DNA from: Paramarasmius palmivorus
Taxonomy: Eukaryota; Basidiomycota; Agaricomycetes; Agaricales; Marasmiaceae
Assembly: GCA_037176845.1 (NCBI GenBank)
Contig: JAYKXP010000004.1
Coordinates: forward strand, 434,001 to 498,000
Length of the DNA: 64,000 nt
Direction: 5' to 3'
The notes under the pieces were generated by a model. The model saw only the letters and a program-made list of their open reading frames with translations. It did no database searches and had not been told where the DNA came from. A program made the position numbers and the translations under genes. How positions within the stretch are numbered: the first letter of the stretch is position 1; every line of letters begins with the position of its first letter. Below are positions 24,961 through 34,787 of this stretch, one piece after another.

Positions 24961-26424
24961 CTATGCAGTCCACATATGTAGATTATGGTCGTAGAACGAG
25001 CAACTAGCTATAACCGTCTCTCCGTCCTTGCCTTTCCCAAAAGACCAGTCTACGCCATATGCCAAAGACTCGTGTCCGTCATATCTCTTCACAACTTCAC
25101 CAGCTGACGGTGCGCTATTCATGGTATCAAATCGGACCACCTTAAACCCATCATGCATGCACGCAACCAAAAGGTCAGTTTTTCGTGTCTCTGACGGGTG
25201 CCATTTGACTCTCCAAACACCTCCTCCAACGTCTGTTTCTACCAGTGGCTTCTGCGGATTCCTGATGTCTATGAGACGAACACGAGAGTCGTAACTGCAC
25301 ACCGAAATGCCTTCAGCGAGAGCAAGAGGCCTAGTGAGATGAGACCAACCTTCCGACCGCAAAAAGATGTTCGACGTATGGATGGGATTGTATCGTAGTC
25401 ACACCAGCATCAAAACTATAAGGAGAGATCGTCAGAGCGTTAAGGACATAAAAGGGTGCTCGATTCACCGTTTATTCGTGAATATCGGCATCGATGGCTC
25501 CTCTCTTACGTCCCAGGCCTTTAGTCTTAAATCGTCTCCCCCTGTTGTTCCGTCAGGAAGCGAAGAATCCAAGTTAAAGGGACCGTACCAGAGAGGACGA
25601 CATTTGGATTCCAGTAATCCCAGGCAGCAATCCACGGCTCAAAATCGTGCGCGTGCCAAGAAGAGGCGACTTGAAGAGACTGGGAGTCTAAAACACAAAC
25701 GCTGCCGTTCGACAAGGACGTAACGATACGGCCCAATTCACTGTACATTGTGTCAATTGATACAGAAGCACGTCGTGTGATGAATGCACTTACGAACCAG
25801 GATATCGGCGATTCGACCAATCAAGAGACAGACAAAGTATTTCCGATGTTGGTGCCACTTGAACTGATGACAATTTCTCGAGCCGTGACTGGATCCATAC
25901 TGTAAATCAACAGATGCTCAAGTGAAAGATGTGTGTCTATTCTTACCTCCCCGCGATTCCATTCATGAAGTGAAATGTTTCCTTCCGAATCAGCGATTCC
26001 AAGCACCGGATATCTAGAAGCAGAGCTATGACACCTTTATCTCGTTTGAGACTTGCAGAACACTAATTCGTTGCGACGAGATGAAGTACCATTTCATGTC
26101 AGGGATTGCTGGCATATCGACTTCATGAACCTTTTCACTAGTGGTTATTCCAGTATGTTGTGCCACTCAGGCTCGGTTCACATACGCATGAATAGACTCA
26201 TCGTATGAGTATCGATATACTAGACATTGCCCAACTCGTCGCTGAGCACTACCATTCGTGTCCGACGATTGAAGAAGCTTGTAAGTCCCACAAACGAATA
26301 TATCTGATGAATTTGGATCGGGACAGAATTCCACTGGAAGAGCCATATCAGCTCTTGCATCGGAGGAAACAGCTAGTCAAATACCAGAATCAGCAGGATA
26401 CACTGTGTCGAACTCGATGCTCAT
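24961..26424 (-). CDS. DPH7: DPH7/WDR85-type diphthine methylesterase (WD40)
   Basis: A WD40-repeat protein of the diphthamide pathway. Dph7 removes a methyl ester from diphthine on elongation factor 2 before the final amidation. The first exon is short: it starts at 26424 with MSIEFDTVYPADS, then an intron, then VEFCPDPNSSDIFVCGTYKL, which is typical of the family N-terminus. Later exons contain a WD-type blade with NGSVCVLDSQSLQVASSWHA and DFEPWIAAWDYWNPNVVLSG. The last exons carry the hallmarks GGGVWRVKWHPSET and SLAYGVDWSFG, ending SCSFYDHNLHMWTA with a TAG at 24961-24963. At least six introns interrupt it. Its start lies only 54 bp from the start of the divergent small membrane-protein gene. 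Confidence 0.9.
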
Positions 26425-26478
26425 CAAAGTGGAAAGGGAAGAAATTCTAACCCTAGCAAACCTTAACGTCTGCCAGTT
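26425..26478. promoter_or_regulatory. 54-bp shared divergent promoter
   Basis: Only 54 bp separates the ATG of DPH7 (minus, 26424) from the ATG of the small Cys-rich membrane-protein gene (plus, 26479). Both 5' UTRs and any core promoter must be very short or overlap the opposite gene. I see no TATA box in it. Confidence 0.6.
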
Positions 26479-27255
26479 ATGAGGGCTGCTTGGCGAGTCT
26501 CTCTTCTACTACTCCTTCTGCAATCTGTGAGGACTTTTTTGCGATGATTCAGGCGTCGCTCAACTGGAAACGTTTAGGTCAATGTATATGGAATTCTGAA
26601 CAAGTGGGAAGCGGCAAGTTTCTGTAAATGTGCGTATGCAGTCGCGTCTCAATGGCCAGTCACTAACACATTCCCGGTTCTCCAGGCATATGCTTCCAGT
26701 CAAATTACTCCATATTACCTCTCGCACTACCTGATAACCCCGCACAACCATGTCTATCATGCACAAAGCAATGGTGTCTCAACCAGAATCTTCCGATATG
26801 TGCTGGTGCTACGCTCGGTGATATCGACCTGGACATAGCTACAGGCAAAGAAGGCGACGTCGAGGCTAGATGTTTTCGTTCGTTACCTTACCTATCAAAC
26901 TCTTCTCTCTGTTGACAATGCCTCCCAGAACGCGATTCACCCAGAGACCAGCTAGTCGTTACAATATTTCTATTGATGGTATTCGGACTGCTGTTGGGAG
27001 CCGGTATCAAGAACAGAATGGAGAAGGCAGGATTCAACCCCAACTTTGGTGCCAATAGCAAGACTTGGTGGGAGGTATGTCTTATTGAAAAGTATGCTCT
27101 TGATCAGCTCTAATATCCCATAGGCTTGGACAAATCGAAGAAACTTTGAGCAATTTATTCCACTTAGAACGTCTCGATACCGTGACAATGCCCGAGGAAA
27201 TCATGGCGGAGACTATATTCCTGTCTCAGAGAGCAGAGATAGCATAAGAGAGTAG
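26479..27255 (+). CDS. Small Cys-rich type I membrane protein, conserved fungal family of unknown function
   Basis: A five-exon gene that no single open frame reveals. Exons are 26479-26526, 26578-26629, 26686-26877, 26929-27074 and 27124-27255, joined by 49-56 nt introns, giving a protein of about 190 residues. It starts with a signal peptide (MRAAWRVSLLLLLLQS). A Cys-rich luminal part follows with FCKCICFQSN, CLSCTKQWCLNQNLPICAG and EGDVEARCFQRDSPRD. One membrane helix (VVTIFLLMVFGLLLGAGI) leads into a basic cytosolic tail with GFNPNFGANSKTWWEAW, ending ESRDSIRE. All four junctions keep frame, which is strong support. The pattern of paired cysteines then RDS then one helix resembles an uncharacterised conserved fungal family as I remember it; no function is claimed. 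It may act in the ER or secretory pathway (inference from the signal peptide and helix only). Confidence 0.8.
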
Positions 27256-27366
27256 TCGAATGTTGATCGTATTTTTGGAGAGGATTGTACATATTGCACT
27301 ACTAATACAAAGATTGCTAAAGCCCTATAAATAATGTACAGATTGTAATGACTATGCTTCATGCGT

Positions 27367-30300
27367 CTAGTCCATCTCTTCAATGACTAGCTCGTCATCG
27401 TCGTCTATGTCCATGGAATCTTCCGTAACAATTCCTTCGTGGTTTGGAAGGATCACTAGTCTGTTATGAGGACCGTCGAAGGTCACACGAACAACCTCTC
27501 CGTCGCGAATACGATCCGAGAGAATCATAACAGAAAGCGGGTTGAGGAGTTCTTGTTGAATGGCACGGTTGAGAGGACGAGCACCGTAGACTGGCGAATA
27601 GCCGACAGAACTGAGATAGGCCTTGGCTCCGTCGTCAATGGCCAGTGTGATCTTCCTTTCTGCAAGGCGTGCTTCAACCTCCTTAAGTCGGATGTCGACG
27701 ATCTTGAGCACATGCTTGCGTGATAGAGCTCGCTGTAATACAGATAGGTCAGCATCAGTCGACTGCGAAGCAGGCAGTATGGATAACTTACGAAGACAAT
27801 GATCTCGTCAACACGATTGACGAATTCTGGAGGGAAGTGAGCCTGAATGGCACCAAGCACAAGCTGTCTTGTCTCTGGCTTGACTGGCCCATCGCCCATC
27901 TCGTTCAAGTACGCCGCTCCCAAGTTAGAAGTCATGATGATGACGGTATTCCTGAAGTCGACGACGCGGCCTTGACCATCAGTCAAACGGCCGTCGTCGA
28001 GAACTTGCAAGAACAGAGTGACGAATTCTCGGCTAGCCTTCTCAATCTCGTCGATCAGAACGATGCTGTAAGGCTTGCGGCGAATATACTCGGTGAGTTG
28101 TCCACCCTGGTCGTGGCCGACGTAACCTGGAGGTGCACCGATGAGACGAGCAATTGCATGCTTCTCTGAGTACTCAGAGCCATCGATTCGGATCATGGCG
28201 TCGGGCGAGTCGAACAGTAAGGTCGCGAGCTAAATGTGGCTCGTCAGTAAAATGTCGAAATCTGATGTCAACGAGGACTTACAGTCTTGGCCATTAAGGT
28301 CTTACCAGTCCCAGATGGACCAGCCATGAGGAAGCTGGCAATAGGCCGCTGAGGGTTGGACAAGCCACTCCTCGACAGACGAATGGCGTTTGCAACTGCC
28401 TTGACGGCTTCCGTCTGACCCACAACATTCTCACTCAGAATCTTCTCCATCCTGAGCAACTTCTCCTTCTCCGACGACATGAGACGAGTGACAGGAATCG
28501 ATGTCCACCGAGCCACAATCTCAGCGATTTGTTCGGGAGTAACAACATTTGCACCTGTACCCTCGGCACGTTCTGCTTCTTTCTTCTCGAGTTCTGCGAG
28601 ACGTGCTTGCAGGTCAGGAATAGCAAAGTATTTGAGATCGGATGCCGTAGCCAGATCGTACCTATCGTCATGAGCATCAGTAACAGATTCAGTTATAGTA
28701 AGCACACAGACGAAACTCACTTTCGTTCTGCATCCTCAGCCTTGGCTTTGAGTTCGTCAATCTTCTTGCGAACGTTGTTGATCTCATCACCAATCTTCTT
28801 CTCGTTCTCATACGCCGCTTTGAGAGGTCGCAATTCATCGTCGACAGCGGAGATAGCTTTGCGAGCGGCCTTTAGTCGTTCTTTACTAGCATCGTCCTTT
28901 TCCCGCTCCAATGCATGAATCTCGACTTCGAGTTCAAGCTTCTTGCGCTGGAGTTTGTCGATTTCCTCGGGCTCTGTTTCGCGAGTTACGCGCACGCTGT
29001 AGAACAAAGGTTAGTATACCAACGATGCAGACAGTACCGACCGGGAACATACCTAGCACAAGCCTCGTCGACGAGATCGATCGCAGAGTCAGGTAATCTC
29101 CGTGATGTGAGGTACCGGTGAGCCAGTTGTGCAGCTTGAATGAGAGCAGGGTCCAGGATCTTGACACCGTGGTGGACCTCGTATTTCTCCCTGATACCTC
29201 GGAGGATGCTGATGGTCTCGGAAACAGTCGGTTCGTTGACGATAACCTGAGCAAACCGACGCTCAAGGGCGGCATCAGTTTCGATATACTTCCGGTACTC
29301 TGCGAGAGTTGTGGCACCCTAAGCACAAGTCAGTATATAGTGATTGAAGTTGGGAAGTTGGGATTAGGTACTTACAATGCAGCGAAGCTTGCCACGAGCG
29401 AGCAAGGGCTTGAACAGGTTTGCCGCGTCCATACCGCCTCCTTCACCTCCCCTTCCAGCCATAATTAGATGGAGCTCATCTATGAACAAAATCACGCCCG
29501 GGCCACCGTCTTCGGCAGCTTTCTCGACTTCGTTCAAGACAGATTTGATACGCTCTTCGTATTCGCCTAAAAAACATCGTGTAAGCCAGCACGTAAAACC
29601 ACAACAAGAGGGACGAATTACCTTTATACTTCGCACCCGCCATCAGAGCTCCCATATCGAGGCTGAAAAGCCGACAGAAGAGACTAGCAGGGACATCCCG
29701 TTTGACTATACGTTGGGCAAGACCTTCCGCGATCGAAGTCTTACCCACACCGGGCTCTCCGATAAGAACGGGATTGTTCTTCGTCCTGAAAAGAGCAGTC
29801 AGTAGAGGATCGATATACTGGCATGTAGATGAAACTAACCTTCGGCAGAGAATCCGGATAGTACGTCTGATTTCGTTGTCACGGCCAATAACGGGATCAA
29901 TTTTGCCTTCTTCTGCTAAAGCAGTAAGATCGACAGCATACTTATTGACTATAGCAGTATCAATCAGTAAAATTGGGTGCCCGGATAGGGAGAGGGTACT
30001 CACGAGCATCAAAGCCCTCTTCAGCATTCTTTGATTCTACTCTCCTGTTACCACGAGTCTGGTCGATGGCAGTCTTCAAGGTACCCTCCGTGAGACCATT
30101 CTCCTTTAACACTGGTTGTATCGTCGAGTCCTTGATGAGGGCAAGGAGGATATGGTCTTGAGCAATGTACGAGTCGTGCATGTTCTTCTGAATGCTTTGT
30201 GCTTCTCGGAGCACCTTGAGGGCAGCGGAGCTAAGAGAGGTTTCATCTGGAGGTGGCGATTGGGTTGGAAGACGGACTATAAGCTTTTGAAGGCTTCGTT

Positions 30301-30612
30301 TAATCCCTTGCTAGAAAGGGGTCAGTGACTATGAAAGCGTAGTACAAAGAAAGTAAACATACCGGGTCGCCTCCAGCCTTCTGGATGACAGAAGCGAATA
30401 ACGACGCGCCAGAGGGACCGCCCTCGCCAGCACCTTCATTGAGTAAAGCAAAGGCAATATGTGCCGGATGCACTGAAAGAGTAAAGTCAGTAAGGAAAAC
30501 CTGAAGAAGCAACTGACGACATACCTTGTGCATTGGCATAATCCTTTGCGAGTTGGATTGCTGCAGCTAATGACTGCTGAGTTTTATCTGTGAAATCGAA
30601 GTTTGAAGCCAT
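27367..30612 (-). CDS. HSP104: Hsp104 (ClpB-type) protein disaggregase
   Basis: Encodes the cytosolic/nuclear hexameric AAA+ disaggregase that, with Hsp70/Hsp40, pulls proteins out of aggregates. The start at 30612 ([20 protein letters not shown]) opens a Clp N domain with [16 protein letters not shown]1 has Walker [17 protein letters not shown] and Walker [12 protein letters not shown]. The coiled-coil M domain spans about 28570-29000 ([20 protein letters not shown] onward). NBD2 has Walker [14 protein letters not shown], the pore-2 motif GAPPGYVGH and Walker [11 protein letters not shown]. The C domain reads [20 protein letters not shown] and ends in an acidic tail [16 protein letters not shown]. 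The acidic tail, and no visible mitochondrial presequence, argue for the cytosolic Hsp104 and not mitochondrial Hsp78. About a dozen short introns interrupt it. It is probably heat-shock driven: see the HSE array and TATA box just upstream. Confidence 0.97.
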
Positions 30613-30657
30613 TTTGTTTTGGGTATATTCTTAGGAGACAAGCATGTTTTGAAGCGC

Positions 30658-30665
30658 CTTTTATA
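30658..30665 (-). promoter_or_regulatory. TATA box of HSP104
   Basis: The minus strand reads TATAAAAG here, 46 bp upstream of the HSP104 ATG and about 45 bp downstream of the heat-shock element array. This is a perfect TATA consensus in the expected order HSE, TATA, ATG. Confidence 0.75.
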
Positions 30666-30710
30666 CGGTGGCCCAGGTGATACCTCAATTTTGACGAAGA
30701 CGCGAGGCTG

Positions 30711-30748
30711 TTCTAGAGCTTCGAGGAAGTTTCAAGGCCTTTCCGGAA
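30711..30748 (-). promoter_or_regulatory. Heat-shock element array of HSP104
   Basis: Eight 5-bp slots alternate TTC/GAA on a strict 5-bp register. Perfect units sit at 30711 (TTC), 30726 (GAA), 30731 (TTC), 30741 (TTC) and 30746 (GAA), with a near match GAG at 30716; the slots at 30721 and 30736 are degenerate. Such nTTCnnGAAn arrays bind trimeric heat-shock factor Hsf1. The array starts about 100 bp upstream of the HSP104 ATG. Confidence 0.8.
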
Positions 30749-30756
30749 TGACGTCA
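30749..30756. promoter_or_regulatory. CRE/ATF-type palindrome TGACGTCA
   Basis: A perfect 8-bp TGACGTCA palindrome directly abuts the heat-shock element array on its distal side. This is the binding site of bZIP factors of the ATF/CREB class (Atf1 in fission yeast, Sko1 in budding yeast), which respond to osmotic and oxidative stress. About one such site is expected by chance in 64 kb, so the position is the argument. Confidence 0.5.
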
Positions 30757-30841
30757 CTAAATACAGTATGTTTCTATCTGTTTCTTTCCGGGGTATCTAA
30801 AAAGAGTACAATCGTCATCTTATCTTAACGTTATCTTATCA

Positions 30842-32869
30842 TCAACCAGGGGCTTCCGAAGCCGCCCTGCCAGCAAGGGCAGCAGGAACCTCTGCAGTGG
30901 GTGCAAGTGGTGTACCAGGTTGCGTGGTCAACGCTTTCTTACGGCGTTGCCAGAATCCTGCATGTGGACCATTCATAATGAATGAGAGTACCCAACGCGA
31001 GATTCCTCGCAAGCAGTTTGGATTATGGGTCGCCGACATCAAAAGTGATGCCAGAGATAACACAAACACTGAACTAGCAGAACAAACGTTCGTTAGTATC
31101 CCGTCACTCTGAACCAAAGGTGAACATTTACCTTTCCAAGGTCATAACCCTTGCTCTACTCCTCACCCATCTATCAGGTATACATGTCCGGATTGCTCTC
31201 GGAAGGACATACAACGCCATCTCCCCTCTTCTTCTCGGATTCTCGATCCAGATACTGCTCCCACAGGTCAGGCAGCCTGCAAGGATACATCCATAAGGTC
31301 CATCCCAAAAGTCATGTGACACGAATGGGAAAAGACGCGCGAGGGCAATCGTACGCGTAAAGCACACGGCAAACCAATACGAGGAAATGAACGTGGAAAG
31401 GAAAGCTGCACTGCGACACGCGCCGAGTACTGCTTGGATAACGCGTCGCAATCGCAGTAGACTTTTGGGACGGCTTATGAGTATTGGTAGAAGATGAGCC
31501 TGAAGACGTCGGTGAGTTGCTGAATGGTAAGACACCCCATCATAGAATACTTACCGGCAAGTAGATAAGAAGTGCTTCCACAAACGCCTTGGCCCCTCTA
31601 ATCCCGGAGTTGGCGGTACAGCTTGACGCAAGACCAAGTGCTTGCCCTTCGCCTCCGTGAACTAGCTCGCAAGGTAGACCACCAATCCCATCTCGTCCCA
31701 CCACACCGAGTTCCTTCCAGGTCCTCGTTGCATCTAGACCAGAAGCAGGTAATGTGCCAGGATCACCCCATGAAGCAGGATACCCAAGGTCTTTCGCATA
31801 TGTGGTAAGGAGTGTAGGATGCAGTTTTGACCCATTGACGTAGGACCACGTCCCATCCCGTACGTGTCGGAGCGTACGAAGAAGACGTTTATCCACGCCA
31901 GCGAGTGCCCCAATCCATTTGACATAGGATTGAGGAAGTCTGGATAACTACGTATGAGTTTCAGGGGATATCGAATAATTTGTTCTGCTATACCTCTGAG
32001 GCTCATAAAACCAGCACCACATTATCCTTTTCAACGCGGGTTAGCATGAAGTTCTACTATAATAGACAGTGCACACACCTTGCGCTACTGGCCCAAAAAG
32101 CGAAGGCGTCAATCTTCGTTGTCAACGAATTAATCCTTCTCTTCTTCTCCTCTTCAACTGCTGCCTTTTCCTCGAACCGCTCAAGCAGTTCGTTCTCTCC
32201 GATAGTTCTCTTCGCCTCAGGGTCCTCCGATGCTGTTTCACCACACTGCCTCCTAATAATCGACTGCACCAACACGTCCAACGCTCTCACCAACAATAAA
32301 AGCGTCAAATCCAATGTAGGAGACGCTTTACCCCAAATAGCAGCCGGTGTAGACGTCGGCGGCGTATACGGTATCGGCAACGTCGAAGAACTCGCTCTCA
32401 ACCGCTCACTTCTCCTTCTCCCAGCAAGCAAAAGCCTAAACCCAATTGCCGAACTGAGGACATATGATATATAACTCCTCTGGTAATCCGATAGCCTCGA
32501 GGAGAACGTAAGAAAAACGTGTTTGAGTGGGGAGTATTGTCCGCTGTAGTTGTTGAGATGGAACTCTTCAGCGTTCCACCATTTGCCTAGTATTGTACCT
32601 CCCCAAATGGCGAACGTGGCTGCGAATGCAAATCCATCGAATCCAAGTTCTCTTCGTAAAACTTTTTTGAGGGCTTTGAGCGTCCGGTGAAGATTTCTTT
32701 TTGAGGATAGGAGCGCGGTGATGATGGGTAAAAGTGATGGACCAAGGGAAAGTGCTAATGCCAATGAATAGGTACGAATGGCGATTTGAGTGGGATGGGT
32801 AGGGTCTTCTGGTAACGACGGCAGTTTATCTAGCCATGTCCTGGCTTTGGTGTTAGGATGGGTGGACAT
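30842..32869 (-). CDS. Multi-pass membrane protein, TMEM135-like
   Basis: A minus-strand gene whose first ATG is at 32869 (MSTHPNTKARTWLDKLPSLP). The protein has several hydrophobic segments: RTYSLALALSLGPSLLPIIT, DGFAFAATFAIWGGTILGKW, then after low-complexity charged loops FISSYWFAVCF and GPYGCILAGCLTCGSSIWIE. The latter is followed by ENPRRRGEMALYVLPRAIRT. This glycine-rich helix then RR-x-E-x-ALY pattern resembles TMEM135-family proteins, which act in peroxisome and mitochondrial lipid handling in animals. The last exon has another helix (VFVLSLASLLMSATHNPNCL) and ends RAASEAPG. The membrane topology is secure, while the TMEM135 assignment is recognition from memory of the pattern and moderate at best. 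Confidence 0.6.
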
Positions 32870-33016
32870 GGCGAAGGGCAAGGATCATCATCTCTTTTAC
32901 GCAGATGACTGCCGTCCGTAGCATGCTCGGCGCATGTGATTCTCAGGCCACCTTCTTAGGTTCGTTTTTGTCAAATATGTCAATTGACATCACTTTATCG
33001 GTAATTATAGTGCTAC

Positions 33017-34517
33017 TTATACATCGTCCTTGGCCCTTAGTGAACCAGAAATACTGCGGCCGTCTGTTTGAGCTCTATCAATATCCCCCAACGAGGTATC
33101 AGATTTCAACTTTACATCACTGCTGAGACTCCAAAATGAGAGATCACTCGTGAAATCATGGTCAAGTCCCTTCTTCAGGTCGGACAACACGTTTGCTTGA
33201 TCCAACAGTTCAAAGAATCGCGCTCGTGACTCCGGGAATACAAAAGATTCGAGTATTTCGGGTGCCTAAGCCACGTCAGTAAGAAGAGGTAATACTCACA
33301 GCTGGTTAAGAGTGAACCTACCTCGGCCTGTAGAACTGCTATAACGTAGGGAAGCGGAGGTGCAGACTGTGGAGCTTCACCACCGTCATCTGTCCGTTCC
33401 TTGGACTTCTCCAGTCCAAGCCACTTCTTCCAAAGATCCAACTTGAGACCATCTCTGCCAGCCAATCTGAGAAAATAGCGACACATCTTCCAGTCTGATT
33501 CCGGTTCACCGCCCCACCTCTCGACTATCCCCCTGATTGCAGGCGACATTCCGGGAGATGCTGTACTCGCAGCTGTTGCAGCAAGTGAAATAGTCACGGA
33601 ATGTCTGCGCGCCGACGTCCCAGGGCCGCTGGAACTGTACAGAGGCGTGTTCGGCACTATCAATCCATCCAAGATAGGCGACTCTGCCTCTGGTATAATA
33701 CCCTCTCCATCTTCGTGTTCTTTGGTTCCTCTGCCTGGCCGCATCATGAGCCTGACCCATCTGCGTCGTCTGACGAATCCACCAGCACTTAAGCTACCAA
33801 TTTGGGCACGCCAGTGATGGCGGCGAAAGACCCAGTTATACTCAAATCCGTCGTGTTGCACTTCGCCCGAGTCAGATCGCATATCAATCATCCAGGTCTT
33901 GGACACCCAGCGCCAGTTACCGTCAGGTAGTGGATATTCGGTGAGAGAAACGTTAGGTTGATGGTTTCGCTTCTGAGAGGCGTTGGGTACAGTAAACGGT
34001 GGGGGATCTGAGGGCAGAAGAGAGTTGCTGGAGTAGTATGGAGTGGAGAATAAGGTGATGCTATTCGGGTCAATAAGCATTGACTACAGAGAAGTGAGAT
34101 AGTGTATTGGACTAATCACCCTCGTTGGTTTTCATACCTGTAAGATAATTAAAGCCTGATTCACGAGGATGTGGAAAGAGATACATACAGTATCGCCCAT
34201 TCGTATCTGTCCTGCTTCTCTTCGTTAGGACCTTCGGCTGACTCGCCGAGCTCGATAGAAGCAGTTTCGTTTTCATCGTCTCGAGTCAAAGCCGAAGGGG
34301 AGTACTGAGGTGTATCATCTTCGTCTCTTCCTCTCCTAAGCTTTGATTTTACGGCGCGAGGTTTCCGCAAGTTGGGCATAGACAAAGACATGGGGAATCG
34401 CGAAGCAGGTTTGAGACGCTGCCTGGCTGACTCTGCAGATTCTGGGTCATTGTCGACTGCTAAGGGAGGTGGAAGAGCACTGGCAGATGATGAAGATGAT
34501 GAGGGCGATGAGGACAT
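33017..34517 (-). CDS. Dysferlin-domain protein (Spo73/Mug65-like)
   Basis: The first ATG is at 34517 (MSSSPSSSSSSASALPPP). A disordered N-terminus leads into a split dysferlin domain. The DysF-N part is ILYENQRG, assembled across an intron. The DysF-C part is GNWRWVSKTWMIDMRSD with DGFEYNWVFRRHHWRAQIG and GGFVRRRRWVRLMMRP. A Ser-rich spacer follows, then a helical C-terminal region (WKMCRYFLRLAGRDGLKLDL; ESRARFFELLDQANVLSDLK) that ends AKDDV. Fungal proteins with this module include the sporulation protein Spo73, Mug65 and the peroxisomal Pex23/Pex30 group. This one has no obvious reticulon or membrane helix, so it is closer to Spo73/Mug65. Spo73 works with Vps13 in prospore membrane extension in yeast; the Vps13 gene lies 16 kb away here, which need not mean anything. 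Confidence 0.75.
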
Positions 34518-34787
34518 TGTGGTGGCTGTCGACAAAGAAGGGAACTAGCGATTCAGGAGGTCATTTTATCACACGTCACCTGGGCAGGCAGTCAGCGAGC
34601 CAACTGTCCAGCAACTGTCCAAAGTATCCACATACTTGCACCTTTTTTTTTTTCTTCGTTTCCCGGTAATAGATTACTGGAGCTATCTGTCAACTAGGAC
34701 AGTGGCGAGCAGTAATAGCCTGGAGGCTGACAGTGGCAGTGGAAGGACTCGGACAACCTTCGTCGCGTGACGTCACTCTTTTCTATC
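34518..34787. promoter_or_regulatory. Divergent promoter, dysferlin-domain gene / HscB
   Basis: A 270-bp region between two divergent starts. It holds a T(11) tract at about 34643-34653, a near-tandem 10-mer CAACTGTCCA at 34601-34610 and 34612-34621, an inverted GGACAGT at 34697-34703, and the 10-bp palindrome GTGACGTCAC at 34767-34776, just 11 bp before the HscB ATG. Poly(dA:dT) tracts commonly exclude nucleosomes in fungal promoters. Confidence 0.55.

Noticed and set aside
27720..28169. 149-codon plus-strand open frame
   Set aside because: Antisense to Hsp104 NBD2 coding sequence; no independent evidence.
5961..34517. Functional cluster of VPS13 with the Spo73-like dysferlin-domain gene
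   Set aside because: Spo73 and Vps13 interact in yeast sporulation, but the genes are 16 kb apart with unrelated genes between and are not co-oriented, so proximity is most likely chance.
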